Part shown: positions 1 to 6,519 of the stretch, one piece after another
Numbering within the stretch: the stretch's first letter is position 1
Layout: each line of letters starts with the position of its first letter
Source: Leptolyngbya sp. SIO4C1
GTDB lineage: Bacteria > Cyanobacteriota > Cyanobacteriia > Phormidesmidales > Phormidesmidaceae
Direction of reading: 5' to 3'
Assembly (NCBI GenBank): GCA_010671975.1
Contig: JAAHIA010000166.1
Location: forward strand, 1-9,789
DNA: 9,789 nucleotides
The notes under the pieces: model-generated
Seen by the model: only the letters and a program-made list of their open reading frames with translations
What the model was told of the DNA's origin: nothing
Database searches by the model: none
Position numbers and translations under genes: made by a program

Positions 1-237
1 AAACGCACTTTGGCCGTCAACGGCTTGCTGCTTCGGTAAGCTATCAGTATGTTCCATATGGCGGTGCTCTCTTGTTTCTACACGTTAATCCTGCTCTAGC
101 TTAAGCAGCGTTTACGAGCCCATCCTCTCTATTTAGTAAGAAATTTTCAGATTATTACCCAGGGGTGAGGGAGAACGGACTAGGCTCGGCTACGGTTAGC
201 AACAGCAAAAACGCAGCAAAAACGCAGCAGGATTAGT
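1..237. other. 5' flank with the edge of an unresolved neighbour gene, and leader of the dehydrogenase
   Basis: Two mutually exclusive coding readings exist at the window edge and I cannot choose between them. On the plus strand a frame open from position 3 ends in TAA at 102-104, with a protein-like tail (last residues HVNPALA). On the minus strand an ATG at 57-55 opens a frame running off the window (MEHTDSLPKQQAVDG...), which would make it divergent from the dehydrogenase. Third-position GC is low in both. Positions 105-203 show no convincing promoter or terminator; a weak 5-bp stem (91-95 with 104-108) lacks a T-run. The dehydrogenase leader occupies the rest. Confidence 0.4.
204..230 (+). 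repeat. 11-bp tandem repeat in the dehydrogenase leader
   Basis: The unit agcaaaaacgc occurs at 204-214 and 215-225 and begins a third time (agcag, 226-230). The partial third copy runs directly into the Shine-Dalgarno-like AGGA at 229-232, five bases before the ATG at 238. A change in copy number would alter the leader without moving the ribosome site. Whether it does anything is unknown. Confidence 0.75.
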
Positions 238-1038
238 ATGCAGGGCTTGAAAGGAAAAAACGTCTTAATTACTGGGGCAAGTACCGGTATCGGGCGCGCG
301 ATCGCAATTCGATTTGCCAAAGAAGGCGCCAACGTTGCCATTAACTACTACAGTAGCGAAGCCGAAGCGCGCGAAACGCAGGATCTTGCTGAAGCAGCCT
401 GCAGCGAAATTCAAGGCTGCGGCGTTGAAAGCATTGTGGTGCAGGCCGATGTCTCTCAAGCAGCGGACGTCGACCGCATGTTTGATCGCGTTTACAGCGA
501 GTTTGGCGGCTTGGATATTTTGATCAACAATGCCGGCATTCAGATGGAAGGCGCTTCCCATGAGATTGAAGTCAGCCAGATTGACAAGATGATTGCTACC
601 AATCTTAGGGGTGCCTATCTCTGTGCTCGCAAGGCGATTCAGCATTTCTTAGCGAAGCAGCAGCCCGGTATTATCATCAATGATTCCAGCGTGCATGAAA
701 TGATTCCTCGGCCTAAGTATGTGGGCTATACCATTAGCAAAAGCGGCCTCGAAGGCATGACCCGCACGCTGGCACTTGAATATGCTCGCCACGGCATTCG
801 AGTGAACTCGATTGGTCCAGGCGCTACCGCTACGCCTATCAATGACTGGGCGACTGACCCACAGGCCCGCCAGGAGATTGCCGATCAGATTCCTATGGGC
901 CGCGTTGGCCAGCCCGAAGAGATGGCCGCTGCTGCTGCCTTTCTAGCCTCTGATGAAGCTGCCTACATCACGGGTCAAACTCTATTCATCGACGGTGGCC
1001 TAACCCTATTTCCCTCGTTTCGCACGCCTTGGACCTAG
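238..1038 (+). CDS. short-chain dehydrogenase/reductase, glucose 1-dehydrogenase-like
   Basis: A classical SDR of 266 residues, normal for the family. It shows the cofactor motif TGASTGIG (12-19), the acidic residue ending strand 3 (AD, 70-71), NNAG (97-100), and the full catalytic set Asn122, Ser151, Tyr164, Lys168 (YTISK). The C-terminal GGLTLFPSF resembles the tail of the SDRs annotated as glucose 1-dehydrogenase, which oxidise glucose to gluconolactone with NAD(P). Substrate assignment inside this family is unreliable, so the enzyme class is secure and the substrate is not. No signal peptide, so cytosolic. The ATG is chosen because AGGA sits 5 bases upstream and because the Rossmann motif starts at the usual distance from the N-terminus. 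The TspO-like gene follows after 57 bp in the same direction and may be co-transcribed. Confidence 0.9.
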   Translation: MQGLKGKNVLITGASTGIGRAIAIRFAKEGANVAINYYSSEAEARETQDLAEAACSEIQGCGVESIVVQADVSQAADVDRMFDRVYSEFGGLDILINNAGIQMEGASHEIEVSQIDKMIATNLRGAYLCARKAIQHFLAKQQPGIIINDSSVHEMIPRPKYVGYTISKSGLEGMTRTLALEYARHGIRVNSIGPGATATPINDWATDPQARQEIADQIPMGRVGQPEEMAAAAAFLASDEAAYITGQTLFIDGGLTLFPSFRTPWT

Positions 1039-1055
1039 CCCTTCTACTGCACGCA

Positions 1056-1075
1056 GGCTGAGCGTAGCCGAAGCC
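1056..1075. repeat. short GGCT...AGCC element between dehydrogenase and TspO-like gene
   Basis: The 20-mer GGCTGAGCGTAGCCGAAGCC fills much of the 57-bp gap. Its ends are complementary (GGCT/AGCC), and it resembles short intergenic repeats I remember from cyanobacterial genomes. A degenerate opposite-orientation relative may lie at 183-200 (ggctcggctacggttagc). It has no T-run and is unlikely to be a terminator. Genome-wide copy number was not checked. Confidence 0.35.
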
Positions 1076-1095
1076 CAACCTTCTCTTACCCTCCC

Positions 1096-1548
1096 ATGCT
1101 AAAACCCTGGATGATTATTGGCGGCGTGACGCTGCTGATTGCACTCGGTGCCAACCTAATTCGCCCAGCCGACGTGAAGTGGTTTAGGCGGCTGCAGCGT
1201 CCGAGCTGGCTGACCTTTGAGGCGGCTATTCCTGTCATTTGGACGATTGTATTTGTCTGCGGGGCCTGGTCAGCTTACATTGTGTGGCAAACGCTGGCCT
1301 CGCCCTGGCCGCAGATGATTGCCTACATCCTGCTCGAAATTGTGACGGTAGCCTACACGCCAGTCATGTTCTGGACTCGCAGCCTCACGATTGGCACCGT
1401 GATTGGCGGTACTGGCTTTATTGGCGGCATTCTGCTGGCGCTTTGGGTTTTGCCGACGTCGCTATGGGCGGCTGTGCTGCTCATCCCCTATCTGCTGTGG
1501 AGCCCGGTTGGTACCTACATTACCTGGCGCATGGAGCAGCTTAATTAG
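1096..1548 (+). CDS. TspO/MBR-family tryptophan-rich membrane protein
   Basis: 150 residues, close to the usual ~150-160 for TspO/MBR (translocator protein) relatives, with five predicted membrane helices (about 5-22, 44-65, 73-93, 99-119, 122-144). Twelve tryptophans (8%) match the name tryptophan-rich sensory protein. Family blocks are visible: PSW (36-38) before helix 2, PVIWTIVF (46-53), TPVMFW (88-93) and PYLLWSP (131-137). The asparagines often found in helices 3 and 5 of bacterial TspO are not in their usual places (VAYTPV and YITW instead), so this is a divergent cyanobacterial-type member. TspO proteins bind tetrapyrroles and are linked to stress and light responses; ligand and role here are inferred. 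There is no SD before the ATG (leader is C/T-rich), common in cyanobacteria. It converges with the DUF389 gene across only 19 bp, with no terminator hairpin between them. Confidence 0.8.
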   Translation: MLKPWMIIGGVTLLIALGANLIRPADVKWFRRLQRPSWLTFEAAIPVIWTIVFVCGAWSAYIVWQTLASPWPQMIAYILLEIVTVAYTPVMFWTRSLTIGTVIGGTGFIGGILLALWVLPTSLWAAVLLIPYLLWSPVGTYITWRMEQLN

Positions 1549-1567
1549 CAGCTAAAAATCTTCTACG

Positions 1568-2686
1568 CTACTCTGAGCTGATGTCGTAAGCCTGAATAGG
1601 CAAAATGCGCACCCTAAAGTCGATTGGACGGTCTAGCTCTTGCTGCAGCAGCTGATGGACTAGCCGTACCTGCTCTGCCGAGATTGAGTCGCGCGGCGCG
1701 GCAACTTCTAGCTGTACCAGCAGACCGCCGTCGTCTGAGTCAATTCTCAACCGGCGAATGTCGGTGCCGCCAAAGGGGGTGCGATCGCGAATGAGACTGC
1801 TCACTGCGCTGCGGGCGCGCTCTTCAATCACCAGCTCACGTAGCGAAAACCCTAGCGGAATGCCTAGACCGCTCAGCGTGATGGCGGCGACCAGTAGCCC
1901 GTTCTTAGCGCGGCTGAGCGAACCGTACTCCTGCCAGATAAAGACAATGCCGCCGCTGAGGATAATGCCAGCCAGGTTGGTCAAAAATAGCAGCGTTGAC
2001 CCTAGGGCGACATCAGTATCCGCTAGGGATAGCCCAATGCCAATAACGCTGAGCGGCGGCACGAGCGCCACCGCGATCGCAACGCCCGGCAGCGCATCGG
2101 CGACGTCTCGTCGGGTTTTAGCATAGGAGCCCGCTGCCCCCGCTGCCAGCGCAATGACCAGATCTAGCAGCGTTGGCCGAATCCGCGAGGTAATTTCTTC
2201 ATTCAGGGTATTAAGCCCGAGCAAAGTAGTAAAGAGATAGGCAGAGCCGACCGTCATCAGGCAGCCAGTCAGCAAAGCCAGGCCAGCTCGCTTTAGCAGC
2301 CGCCGATTGCCAATTGACATGGCAAAGGCAATGCCTGTGATTGGCCCCATCAGCGGTGCGACAATCATCGCGCCAATAATAGTGGCCGTGCTGCCGGCCA
2401 GCAGCCCCAGCACCGAGATGACGCCTGATAAGAACAGCAGCGCATAGTAGCTGCTAGAGGGATTAGCGCTGCGCCAGAGGCTGCGGTTCAAGACCGAAAG
2501 CGGCATGGGCTTACCTTCTAGCCACTTCCACTCGCCGCTGTTGATCTGCCAGGCCGAGCGCAGGCGTCGCCAGTTGCGAATAAGGGGACGATGGAATTTT
2601 TCAGGAAACCGATGGCGCAACAAAGCCAGCAGCGATCGTCGCTTTGGCGCTTTAGGCGGTTTTTTAATCGATTTATTTGCAGTCAT
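1568..2686 (-). CDS. DUF389-family multi-pass membrane protein
   Basis: 372 residues. An Arg/Lys-rich cytoplasmic N-terminus (1-60) is followed by about six hydrophobic segments (roughly 80-99, 102-124, 134-156, 172-188, 199-220, 227-250, with one more near 262-280). The two hallmark DUF389 blocks are present: IIGAMIVAPLMGPI (103-116) and the block from ALPG (198-201) through VALVPPLSVIGI (206-217). The C-terminal ~90 residues are soluble and alpha/beta-like. The biochemical role of DUF389 is not established; it is a conserved membrane family. The start is the ATG at 2686; the leader on this strand is A/T-rich (ctttataact before ATG) with no clear SD. It is transcribed away from csbD and towards TspO. 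The family call is firm, the function unknown. Confidence 0.88.
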   Translation of the reverse strand: MTANKSIKKPPKAPKRRSLLALLRHRFPEKFHRPLIRNWRRLRSAWQINSGEWKWLEGKPMPLSVLNRSLWRSANPSSSYYALLFLSGVISVLGLLAGSTATIIGAMIVAPLMGPITGIAFAMSIGNRRLLKRAGLALLTGCLMTVGSAYLFTTLLGLNTLNEEITSRIRPTLLDLVIALAAGAAGSYAKTRRDVADALPGVAIAVALVPPLSVIGIGLSLADTDVALGSTLLFLTNLAGIILSGGIVFIWQEYGSLSRAKNGLLVAAITLSGLGIPLGFSLRELVIEERARSAVSSLIRDRTPFGGTDIRRLRIDSDDGGLLVQLEVAAPRDSISAEQVRLVHQLLQQELDRPIDFRVRILPIQAYDISSE

Positions 2687-3060
2687 AGTTATAAAGAAAA
2701 ATAGCCTTCAAACTGCTGCTAGAGTTTAGCCGCCTGTAGACCGTTGCAAAGGTTAGCGCAGTGCAAAAGTGCAGACTGACATCCAGACGATTGTAGCCAA
2801 ACAAGGATCCGCTGAGCGCCTGTCGGCTGGCTTAGCTATTGGCTGAGCGACTGAATCAATCCATGTTGAAAAGTCTTGCTAGCCCGATTAGTTTTTTCTC
2901 TCTGATGATAGAGGTTAGGCGCAGAGTCGCAGCCTAAAATAGGCTTGTCAATTACAGCAGGCTTTGTCTTAAAAGTGTTTAGGCTTTCAAGCTAGCGGGT
3001 GCCGCAAGTAGCAGGTACCGCTTGCCCTGCTGGCTTTGTGAAATCAAGAGGTATTTATTT
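2687..3060. other. 374-bp divergent control region between the DUF389 gene and csbD
   Basis: No gene is supported here. It must carry the promoters of both divergent genes. Only weak candidates are visible: TTGTCA (2945-2950) followed 17 bp later by CTTAAA on the csbD side, TTGAAA at 2866-2871 without a good -10, and on the DUF389 side TTGCAA (2749-2744) with TAAACT (2728-2723) at a short 15-bp spacing. Just before csbD two short stems compete: gcaag 3004-3008 with cttgc 3021-3025, and agcagg 3010-3015 with cctgct 3026-3031. A 24-codon frame at 2863-2937 lacks a ribosome site and looks like chance. Confidence 0.5.
3046..3051 (+). promoter_or_regulatory. Shine-Dalgarno AAGAGG fixing the csbD start
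   Basis: AAGAGG lies nine bases before the ATG at 3061. The longer in-frame ATG at 3022 would put MPCWLCEIKRYLF ahead of the CsbD domain and has no ribosome site, so 3061 is preferred. Confidence 0.8.
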
Positions 3061-3243
3061 ATGAGTATTGAAGAAAGAGCGCAGGCCACTGCTAAGAATA
3101 TCGAGGGTAAGCTGCAGGAAGCAGCAGGCGAAATTACCGGTGATCCAAAAGATAAAGCTGAAGGTCAAGCAAAGCAAGCTGAAGCGCAGGCACAGCACGC
3201 TAAAGAGGATGTCAAAGACGAGCTAAAGAAGTCGATTGACTAG
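3061..3243 (+). CDS. CsbD-family stress protein
   Basis: A 60-residue hydrophilic protein. MSIEERAQATAKNIEGKLQE followed by AAGEITGDPKDKAEGQAKQ is the classical CsbD pattern: a helix with NIEGKLQEAAGEITGD, then an Ala/Gln/Lys/Glu-rich helix (31-50) with a LEA-like look. There is no Cys or Trp and no signal peptide. CsbD proteins are general-stress products (sigma-B-controlled in Bacillus subtilis); the molecular role is not known. The gene stands alone: its own SD upstream, and an intrinsic terminator beginning 21 bases after the stop codon, so it is probably a short monocistronic, abundant mRNA. The regulator is not visible in the sequence. Confidence 0.9.
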   Translation: MSIEERAQATAKNIEGKLQEAAGEITGDPKDKAEGQAKQAEAQAQHAKEDVKDELKKSID

Positions 3244-3264
3244 ATTCCTCATAGGTTTAATATG

Positions 3265-3294
3265 AGGTCTGGGCCACTGGCCCAGGCCTTTTTT
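3265..3294 (+). terminator. strong rho-independent terminator after csbD
   Basis: AGGTCTGGGCC (3265-3275) pairs with GGCCCAGGCCT (3279-3289) through 11 base pairs with a single G-T wobble, closing a 3-base ACT loop. The stem runs into six T residues (3289-3294). It separates csbD from the MscS gene, which therefore needs its own promoter between 3295 and 3348 or accepts only readthrough. Confidence 0.93.
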
Positions 3295-3348
3295 ATGTCT
3301 GCCTGGGCAGGTCATGTCCATTTCCTATCATTTGAACGAGAATACCCA

Positions 3349-4701
3349 ATGACAACAATACGGGGGCGGCTTGCCTGGCTACTGCAGGTGCTGATCTGCG
3401 TTGAACTTGCTGTGCTGCCTGTTCGGGCACAGGAAGCTGAGCCAACGCCTGTGCCTGAGGCCAGCACAGAGGCGATTGCAGCCACAACAGACGGCCTATA
3501 CTTTGCTGATGTAGACGTGCGGGGCAGACCGGTTTTTCAGGTGGGCAGCCTGGCCGATCTCAGCGCGCAGCAGCGGGCCGAAATTATCAGTCGCCGCATT
3601 GCCGGCTTAATTAGCGGTCGCGATACGCTCGGTCAGGTAACTGTGCAAACAGATACTTCCCGCAATTTAGCAACGCTGCAGCTGAACAATCGCGTGCTGA
3701 TGACCATCACGCAGCAAGACGCTGAAGACTATGGCACTTCTGTAGATGCGCTGGCTGAAGACTGGGCCGAGCGGCTCAACCGCAGTTTGGATAAGCCGCC
3801 ACTTGCCATTGACGTGGTACAGCGGCTCAACAGCACCACGCGGCAGCTGGGGCGACAGGCGGTTGATGGTATTCCAGCTTTTGCGGGTGCGCTGATTGTG
3901 ATTGTGATTACCTGGGCGATCGCGCGGGGCGTTCGCTACGCAGCCTATACCTGGGCCCAGCAGACTGAGAGCGACCACAGTACTGAAATTCTGATTGGCC
4001 GGCTGGGCTACGGCGGCGTCTGGGTAGTGGGCACTATTGTCGCACTAGGGGTAATGGGGCTCGATTTTGCGGCGCTGCTAGGGGCGCTCGGCTTAACCAG
4101 CGTGGCTATCGGCTTTAGCTTGAAAGACGTGCTCAGCAACTATATTTCTGGCGTGATTTTGCTAGCTGCGCGGCCCTTTCGGCTAGGCGATCAGGTGGTG
4201 ATTGAAGACTATGAAGGCACGATCACGCAGATTCAGCTGCGGGCAACGACGCTGACCACCTACAACGGCAGCGTTGTGTATATTCCCAATCAGGAAGTCT
4301 TTCAAGCCAGCGTGATCAATCACACGGCTTCTCAGAGTCGGCGCAGCTCCGTGATGGTTGGCATTGACTACGATGCTGATATCACGCGCGCTGTTCAAGT
4401 GATTTTAGCTGCGATCGCAACTGTTGAGCACGCGCAAAATGAGCCCAAACCCGATGTGCTAGTCCATGAGCTTGCAGCCAGCACGGTCAATCTAGAAGTG
4501 CGCTTTTGGGTCAACTCTCGACGAGCTAGCTTTTTGCAGACGACCTCGCTCGTATCCCAAGCCATTAAAGAAGCGCTCCAGAAAGAAGCGATTGAAATGC
4601 CCACTGAAATCTACACGCTGTTGTTTCGCAACGCGCCGCCGCTGCCAGAGTCAGTTACCAAGTCGGCGCAGGCGACGCTATCAGAAGCAGAATCGTCGTA
4701 G
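3349..4701 (+). CDS. MscS-family mechanosensitive channel with signal peptide and periplasmic domain
   Basis: 450 residues from the chosen ATG, against about 286 for E. coli MscS. Order: signal peptide 1-27 (RGRLAWLLQVLIC..., likely cut after VRA, before QEAE), acidic/Pro linker, extracytoplasmic alpha/beta domain about 49-165 (FQVGSLADLSAQQ), membrane helices about 176-193 and 222-240, pore helix from LLGALGLTSVAIGFSLKD (243-260) through LSNYISGVILL to RPFRLGDQVVI (275-285), then the MscS beta domain (GTITQIQLRATTL; YIPNQEV) and the C-terminal alpha/beta vestibule to about 425. It should open on membrane tension to release solutes on hypo-osmotic shock. The ATG at 3349 is chosen because it begins a clean signal peptide; the longer frame from 3262 would start inside the csbD terminator. 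SD is weak. A separate, shorter MscS lies at 6516-7412. Confidence 0.92.
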   Translation: MTTIRGRLAWLLQVLICVELAVLPVRAQEAEPTPVPEASTEAIAATTDGLYFADVDVRGRPVFQVGSLADLSAQQRAEIISRRIAGLISGRDTLGQVTVQTDTSRNLATLQLNNRVLMTITQQDAEDYGTSVDALAEDWAERLNRSLDKPPLAIDVVQRLNSTTRQLGRQAVDGIPAFAGALIVIVITWAIARGVRYAAYTWAQQTESDHSTEILIGRLGYGGVWVVGTIVALGVMGLDFAALLGALGLTSVAIGFSLKDVLSNYISGVILLAARPFRLGDQVVIEDYEGTITQIQLRATTLTTYNGSVVYIPNQEVFQASVINHTASQSRRSSVMVGIDYDADITRAVQVILAAIATVEHAQNEPKPDVLVHELAASTVNLEVRFWVNSRRASFLQTTSLVSQAIKEALQKEAIEMPTEIYTLLFRNAPPLPESVTKSAQATLSEAESS

Positions 4702-4861
4702 ATTGAGCGTCGTCGCAGATCGAGCGGTAGACGCTGTAGCCGCCAAACTCTTTCTAACGATGGATGACTGCTCGAATGGAATTTGGCACTGTGACAAGCA
4801 TCTGTTTAAGGCCGGCTTCGCGGCGGGTCTCAATCGATTTTAATATCACAGGCAATTCACT

Positions 4862-5218
4862 ATGAGCAATTCAAACAATCCTCACAACGCAGCAGCTGAC
4901 ACTTACGATCGCGGCATTGTTCCTGCTGAGACAGCGGCTCGCAAAGAGCGAGAAGGCGACGACTATAAAGAGACCCCTGATAGTACCGAAGGCACGCCTA
5001 AAACGACAGACGGCTACACCGTTGATAGCGAAGGCCGAGCTAACAACTTTGCGATAGAGCCGGAAATGTATGTCGAAGAACCTGGCGACTTGAGAGAAGA
5101 GAAGCAGGCCAGCGCCGCTGAGCGCCAGGCAGAAATGTCAGAGGCTAACCAGACTAGTGAAGATGGCAAGCTCGATCAAGATTCAGACGATCGCGGCAAG
5201 GGCGTTGGCATTATTTAA
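4862..5218 (+). CDS. acidic, probably disordered small protein, function unknown
   Basis: 118 residues with no Cys or Trp, 29 Asp/Glu against 13 Lys/Arg, and no hydrophobic segment long enough for a membrane helix or stable core; predicted largely disordered and cytosolic. Islands of likely conservation are DGYTVDSEG (50-58), NNFAIEPEMYVEEPGD (61-76) and the glycine-rich end DDRGKGVGII (109-118). From memory this resembles uncharacterised cyanobacterial proteins ending in RGKGxGxx, but I cannot name a family. CAGG about nine bases before the ATG supports the start. It is 160 bp downstream of the large MscS gene with no strong terminator between them (only a weak gccg/cggc stem at 4811-4824), and is followed by a 16-bp hairpin. 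A role in desiccation or osmotic protection fits the composition and neighbours but is inference. Confidence 0.75.
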   Translation: MSNSNNPHNAAADTYDRGIVPAETAARKEREGDDYKETPDSTEGTPKTTDGYTVDSEGRANNFAIEPEMYVEEPGDLREEKQASAAERQAEMSEANQTSEDGKLDQDSDDRGKGVGII

Positions 5219-5266
5219 GTGCCTGAGCGAATGTAAGACAGCGCTCAGCTGAGCCATCTTTGAGCG

Positions 5267-5308
5267 ACATGGAGGCGAAGAAGCTATTTTTCTTCGCCTC
5301 CATGTTTT
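5267..5308 (+). terminator. perfect 16-bp stem-loop between the acidic-protein gene and the AAA-like/MscS operon
   Basis: ACATGGAGGCGAAGAA (5267-5282) pairs without mismatch with TTCTTCGCCTCCATGT (5290-5305) around a 7-base loop; only a short T tract follows (5305-5308). It can act as the terminator of the acidic-protein gene. It ends only 14 bases before the ATG at 5323, so it would also lie in the leader of the next operon if transcription starts upstream. Just before it is the 12-bp palindrome GCTCAGCTGAGC (5243-5254). Confidence 0.75.
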
Positions 5309-5322
5309 AAGCTGGGCTTACT

Positions 5323-6519
5323 ATGGCATCTCTAAAAAAAATTCGGTCCTGGTTAACGGCAGCTCAGCAGGCAATACAGCTGCCGTGGAGCAACATGCGG
5401 CAGTCAGTCTCTCAAACCGATACGGTTGAGCTGCCGCTCGAACAGTTTCAGAAGCTGCGGCAAATTATTCAGGCGCTACCGCCGCCGCCCGGTCATGTTG
5501 CCGCCGTTCGTACCGCCCTCAAAGATGCGGTTGAAGCCTGGCGCACCTACGATAACGCACCCAATGCGCTAGTGGTTTTGACCGAGCCGACCGAAACAGC
5601 GGTTGAAATCCTAGAGCAGGCAATTCAGACGGACGAGCTGCCCTTTTCCCTCAAGACTCACTACATTGACAGCTGGCAGTCCCGCCCGGATGACTATCTC
5701 AGCATTCAAGAGCATCTTTGTCAGGCAGTTGGGCAGATCTACCATCAGTCTGACTCGGCCGAGACCATCTCACTCGGCCTAATCCCCTGCCTAGATCACT
5801 ATTTTTTACGCTGCGTCGATGGCCTAGAAGCAATTGAGGTGCTGCGCAATGCGGTGGTTGAGAGAACCGACTGCTTCTGGCTGATTGGCTGCAATCACTG
5901 GGCCTGGCAGTTTCTCGATCGGATCTGCTACCTAGAAGCTTATTTAGAAAAAACCATGGCGCTACCTCAGATTCAGCCGCAGCAGGTCAAACACTGGCTG
6001 TATGAACTGATCAGCGCCATTGAGATTGAGCCGTTTGAAACAGACCCGGACGCAGATGCCAAAGTTTCTGAAGACTGGGATTCTGCAGCGGAAAAGGCCT
6101 TTTTTCACGACATTGTTGACACCGCAGCAGGCATTGCGCACGTGGCAGCCTATGTTTGGCTCAATTCGCTGTCATACGAGCTGAACGATCCGGATGTCGA
6201 TCAGCCCTCAGCAGACTCAGTTGAGCCCCTCGGTCGGGTGAAGCGGTCTCAGGTCAAGCTGCCAAAGCTGCCCAGCCTTGATGCCGCCGATCGCTACTTG
6301 CTCTATGCCATCTTGCTGCACGGCAGTCTGTCAAGCCAGCATCTGATGCAGAGCCTGGCAGAGCCTGCCGGGAGAGTGCAGGCGCAGCTGCAAAAGCTCA
6401 AACGACAGGATGTTGTTGAACAATATCGCAGTGGGTGGCGCGTTAACCCAAGCTACTACCTCAGTTTGAAAAAACACTTAATGCGCAACAACTTTTTAGT
6501 GGGAGATCCTGACGCATGA
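5323..6519 (+). CDS. AAA/STAND-like protein without a Walker A motif, coupled to an MscS channel
   Basis: 398 residues, not assignable to a named family with certainty. The layout resembles an AAA-type NTPase: a strand NALVVL (81-86) followed, where a P-loop GxxGxGK[ST] should be, by TEPTETAV (87-94), which has no Gly or Lys; a Walker-B-like strand ISLGLIPCLD (149-158) whose following residue is His rather than a second acid; a sensor-1-like strand FWLIGCN (185-191); and a sensor-2-like helix TAAGIAHVAAYVWLNSL (267-283). Residues about 322-388 look like a winged helix (DRYLLYAILLHGSLS ... GWRVNP). I recall similar ATPase-like proteins beside MscS genes in other bacteria, often with an intact P-loop; here nucleotide hydrolysis seems lost. 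No signal peptide or membrane helix, so cytosolic. Its TGA overlaps the ATG of the next gene (ATGA), implying coupled translation. No clear SD; the leader holds the 16-bp hairpin. Confidence 0.7.
   Translation: MASLKKIRSWLTAAQQAIQLPWSNMRQSVSQTDTVELPLEQFQKLRQIIQALPPPPGHVAAVRTALKDAVEAWRTYDNAPNALVVLTEPTETAVEILEQAIQTDELPFSLKTHYIDSWQSRPDDYLSIQEHLCQAVGQIYHQSDSAETISLGLIPCLDHYFLRCVDGLEAIEVLRNAVVERTDCFWLIGCNHWAWQFLDRICYLEAYLEKTMALPQIQPQQVKHWLYELISAIEIEPFETDPDADAKVSEDWDSAAEKAFFHDIVDTAAGIAHVAAYVWLNSLSYELNDPDVDQPSADSVEPLGRVKRSQVKLPKLPSLDAADRYLLYAILLHGSLSSQHLMQSLAEPAGRVQAQLQKLKRQDVVEQYRSGWRVNPSYYLSLKKHLMRNNFLVGDPDA

Noticed and set aside
265..645. 126-codon minus-strand frame inside the dehydrogenase gene
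   Set aside because: It lies fully antisense to a gene with a complete SDR motif set, and its translation shows no domain or plausible start site.
2863..2937. 24-codon frame in the DUF389/csbD gap
   Set aside because: No SD, no recognisable peptide type, and a length expected by chance.
3022..3060. Upstream in-frame ATG for csbD
   Set aside because: The added residues are unlike any CsbD N-terminus and a good SD (3046-3051) serves the ATG at 3061.
4592..4843. 83-codon plus-strand frame overlapping the 3' end of the large MscS gene
   Set aside because: The start is inside the MscS coding region in another frame, the product is Arg-rich with no domain, and there is no ribosome site.
4702..4861. 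Terminator after the large MscS gene
   Set aside because: The stems present (agcgtc/gacgct at 4706-4735 and gccg/cggc at 4811-4824) are short and no T-run follows directly, so termination here is not supported.
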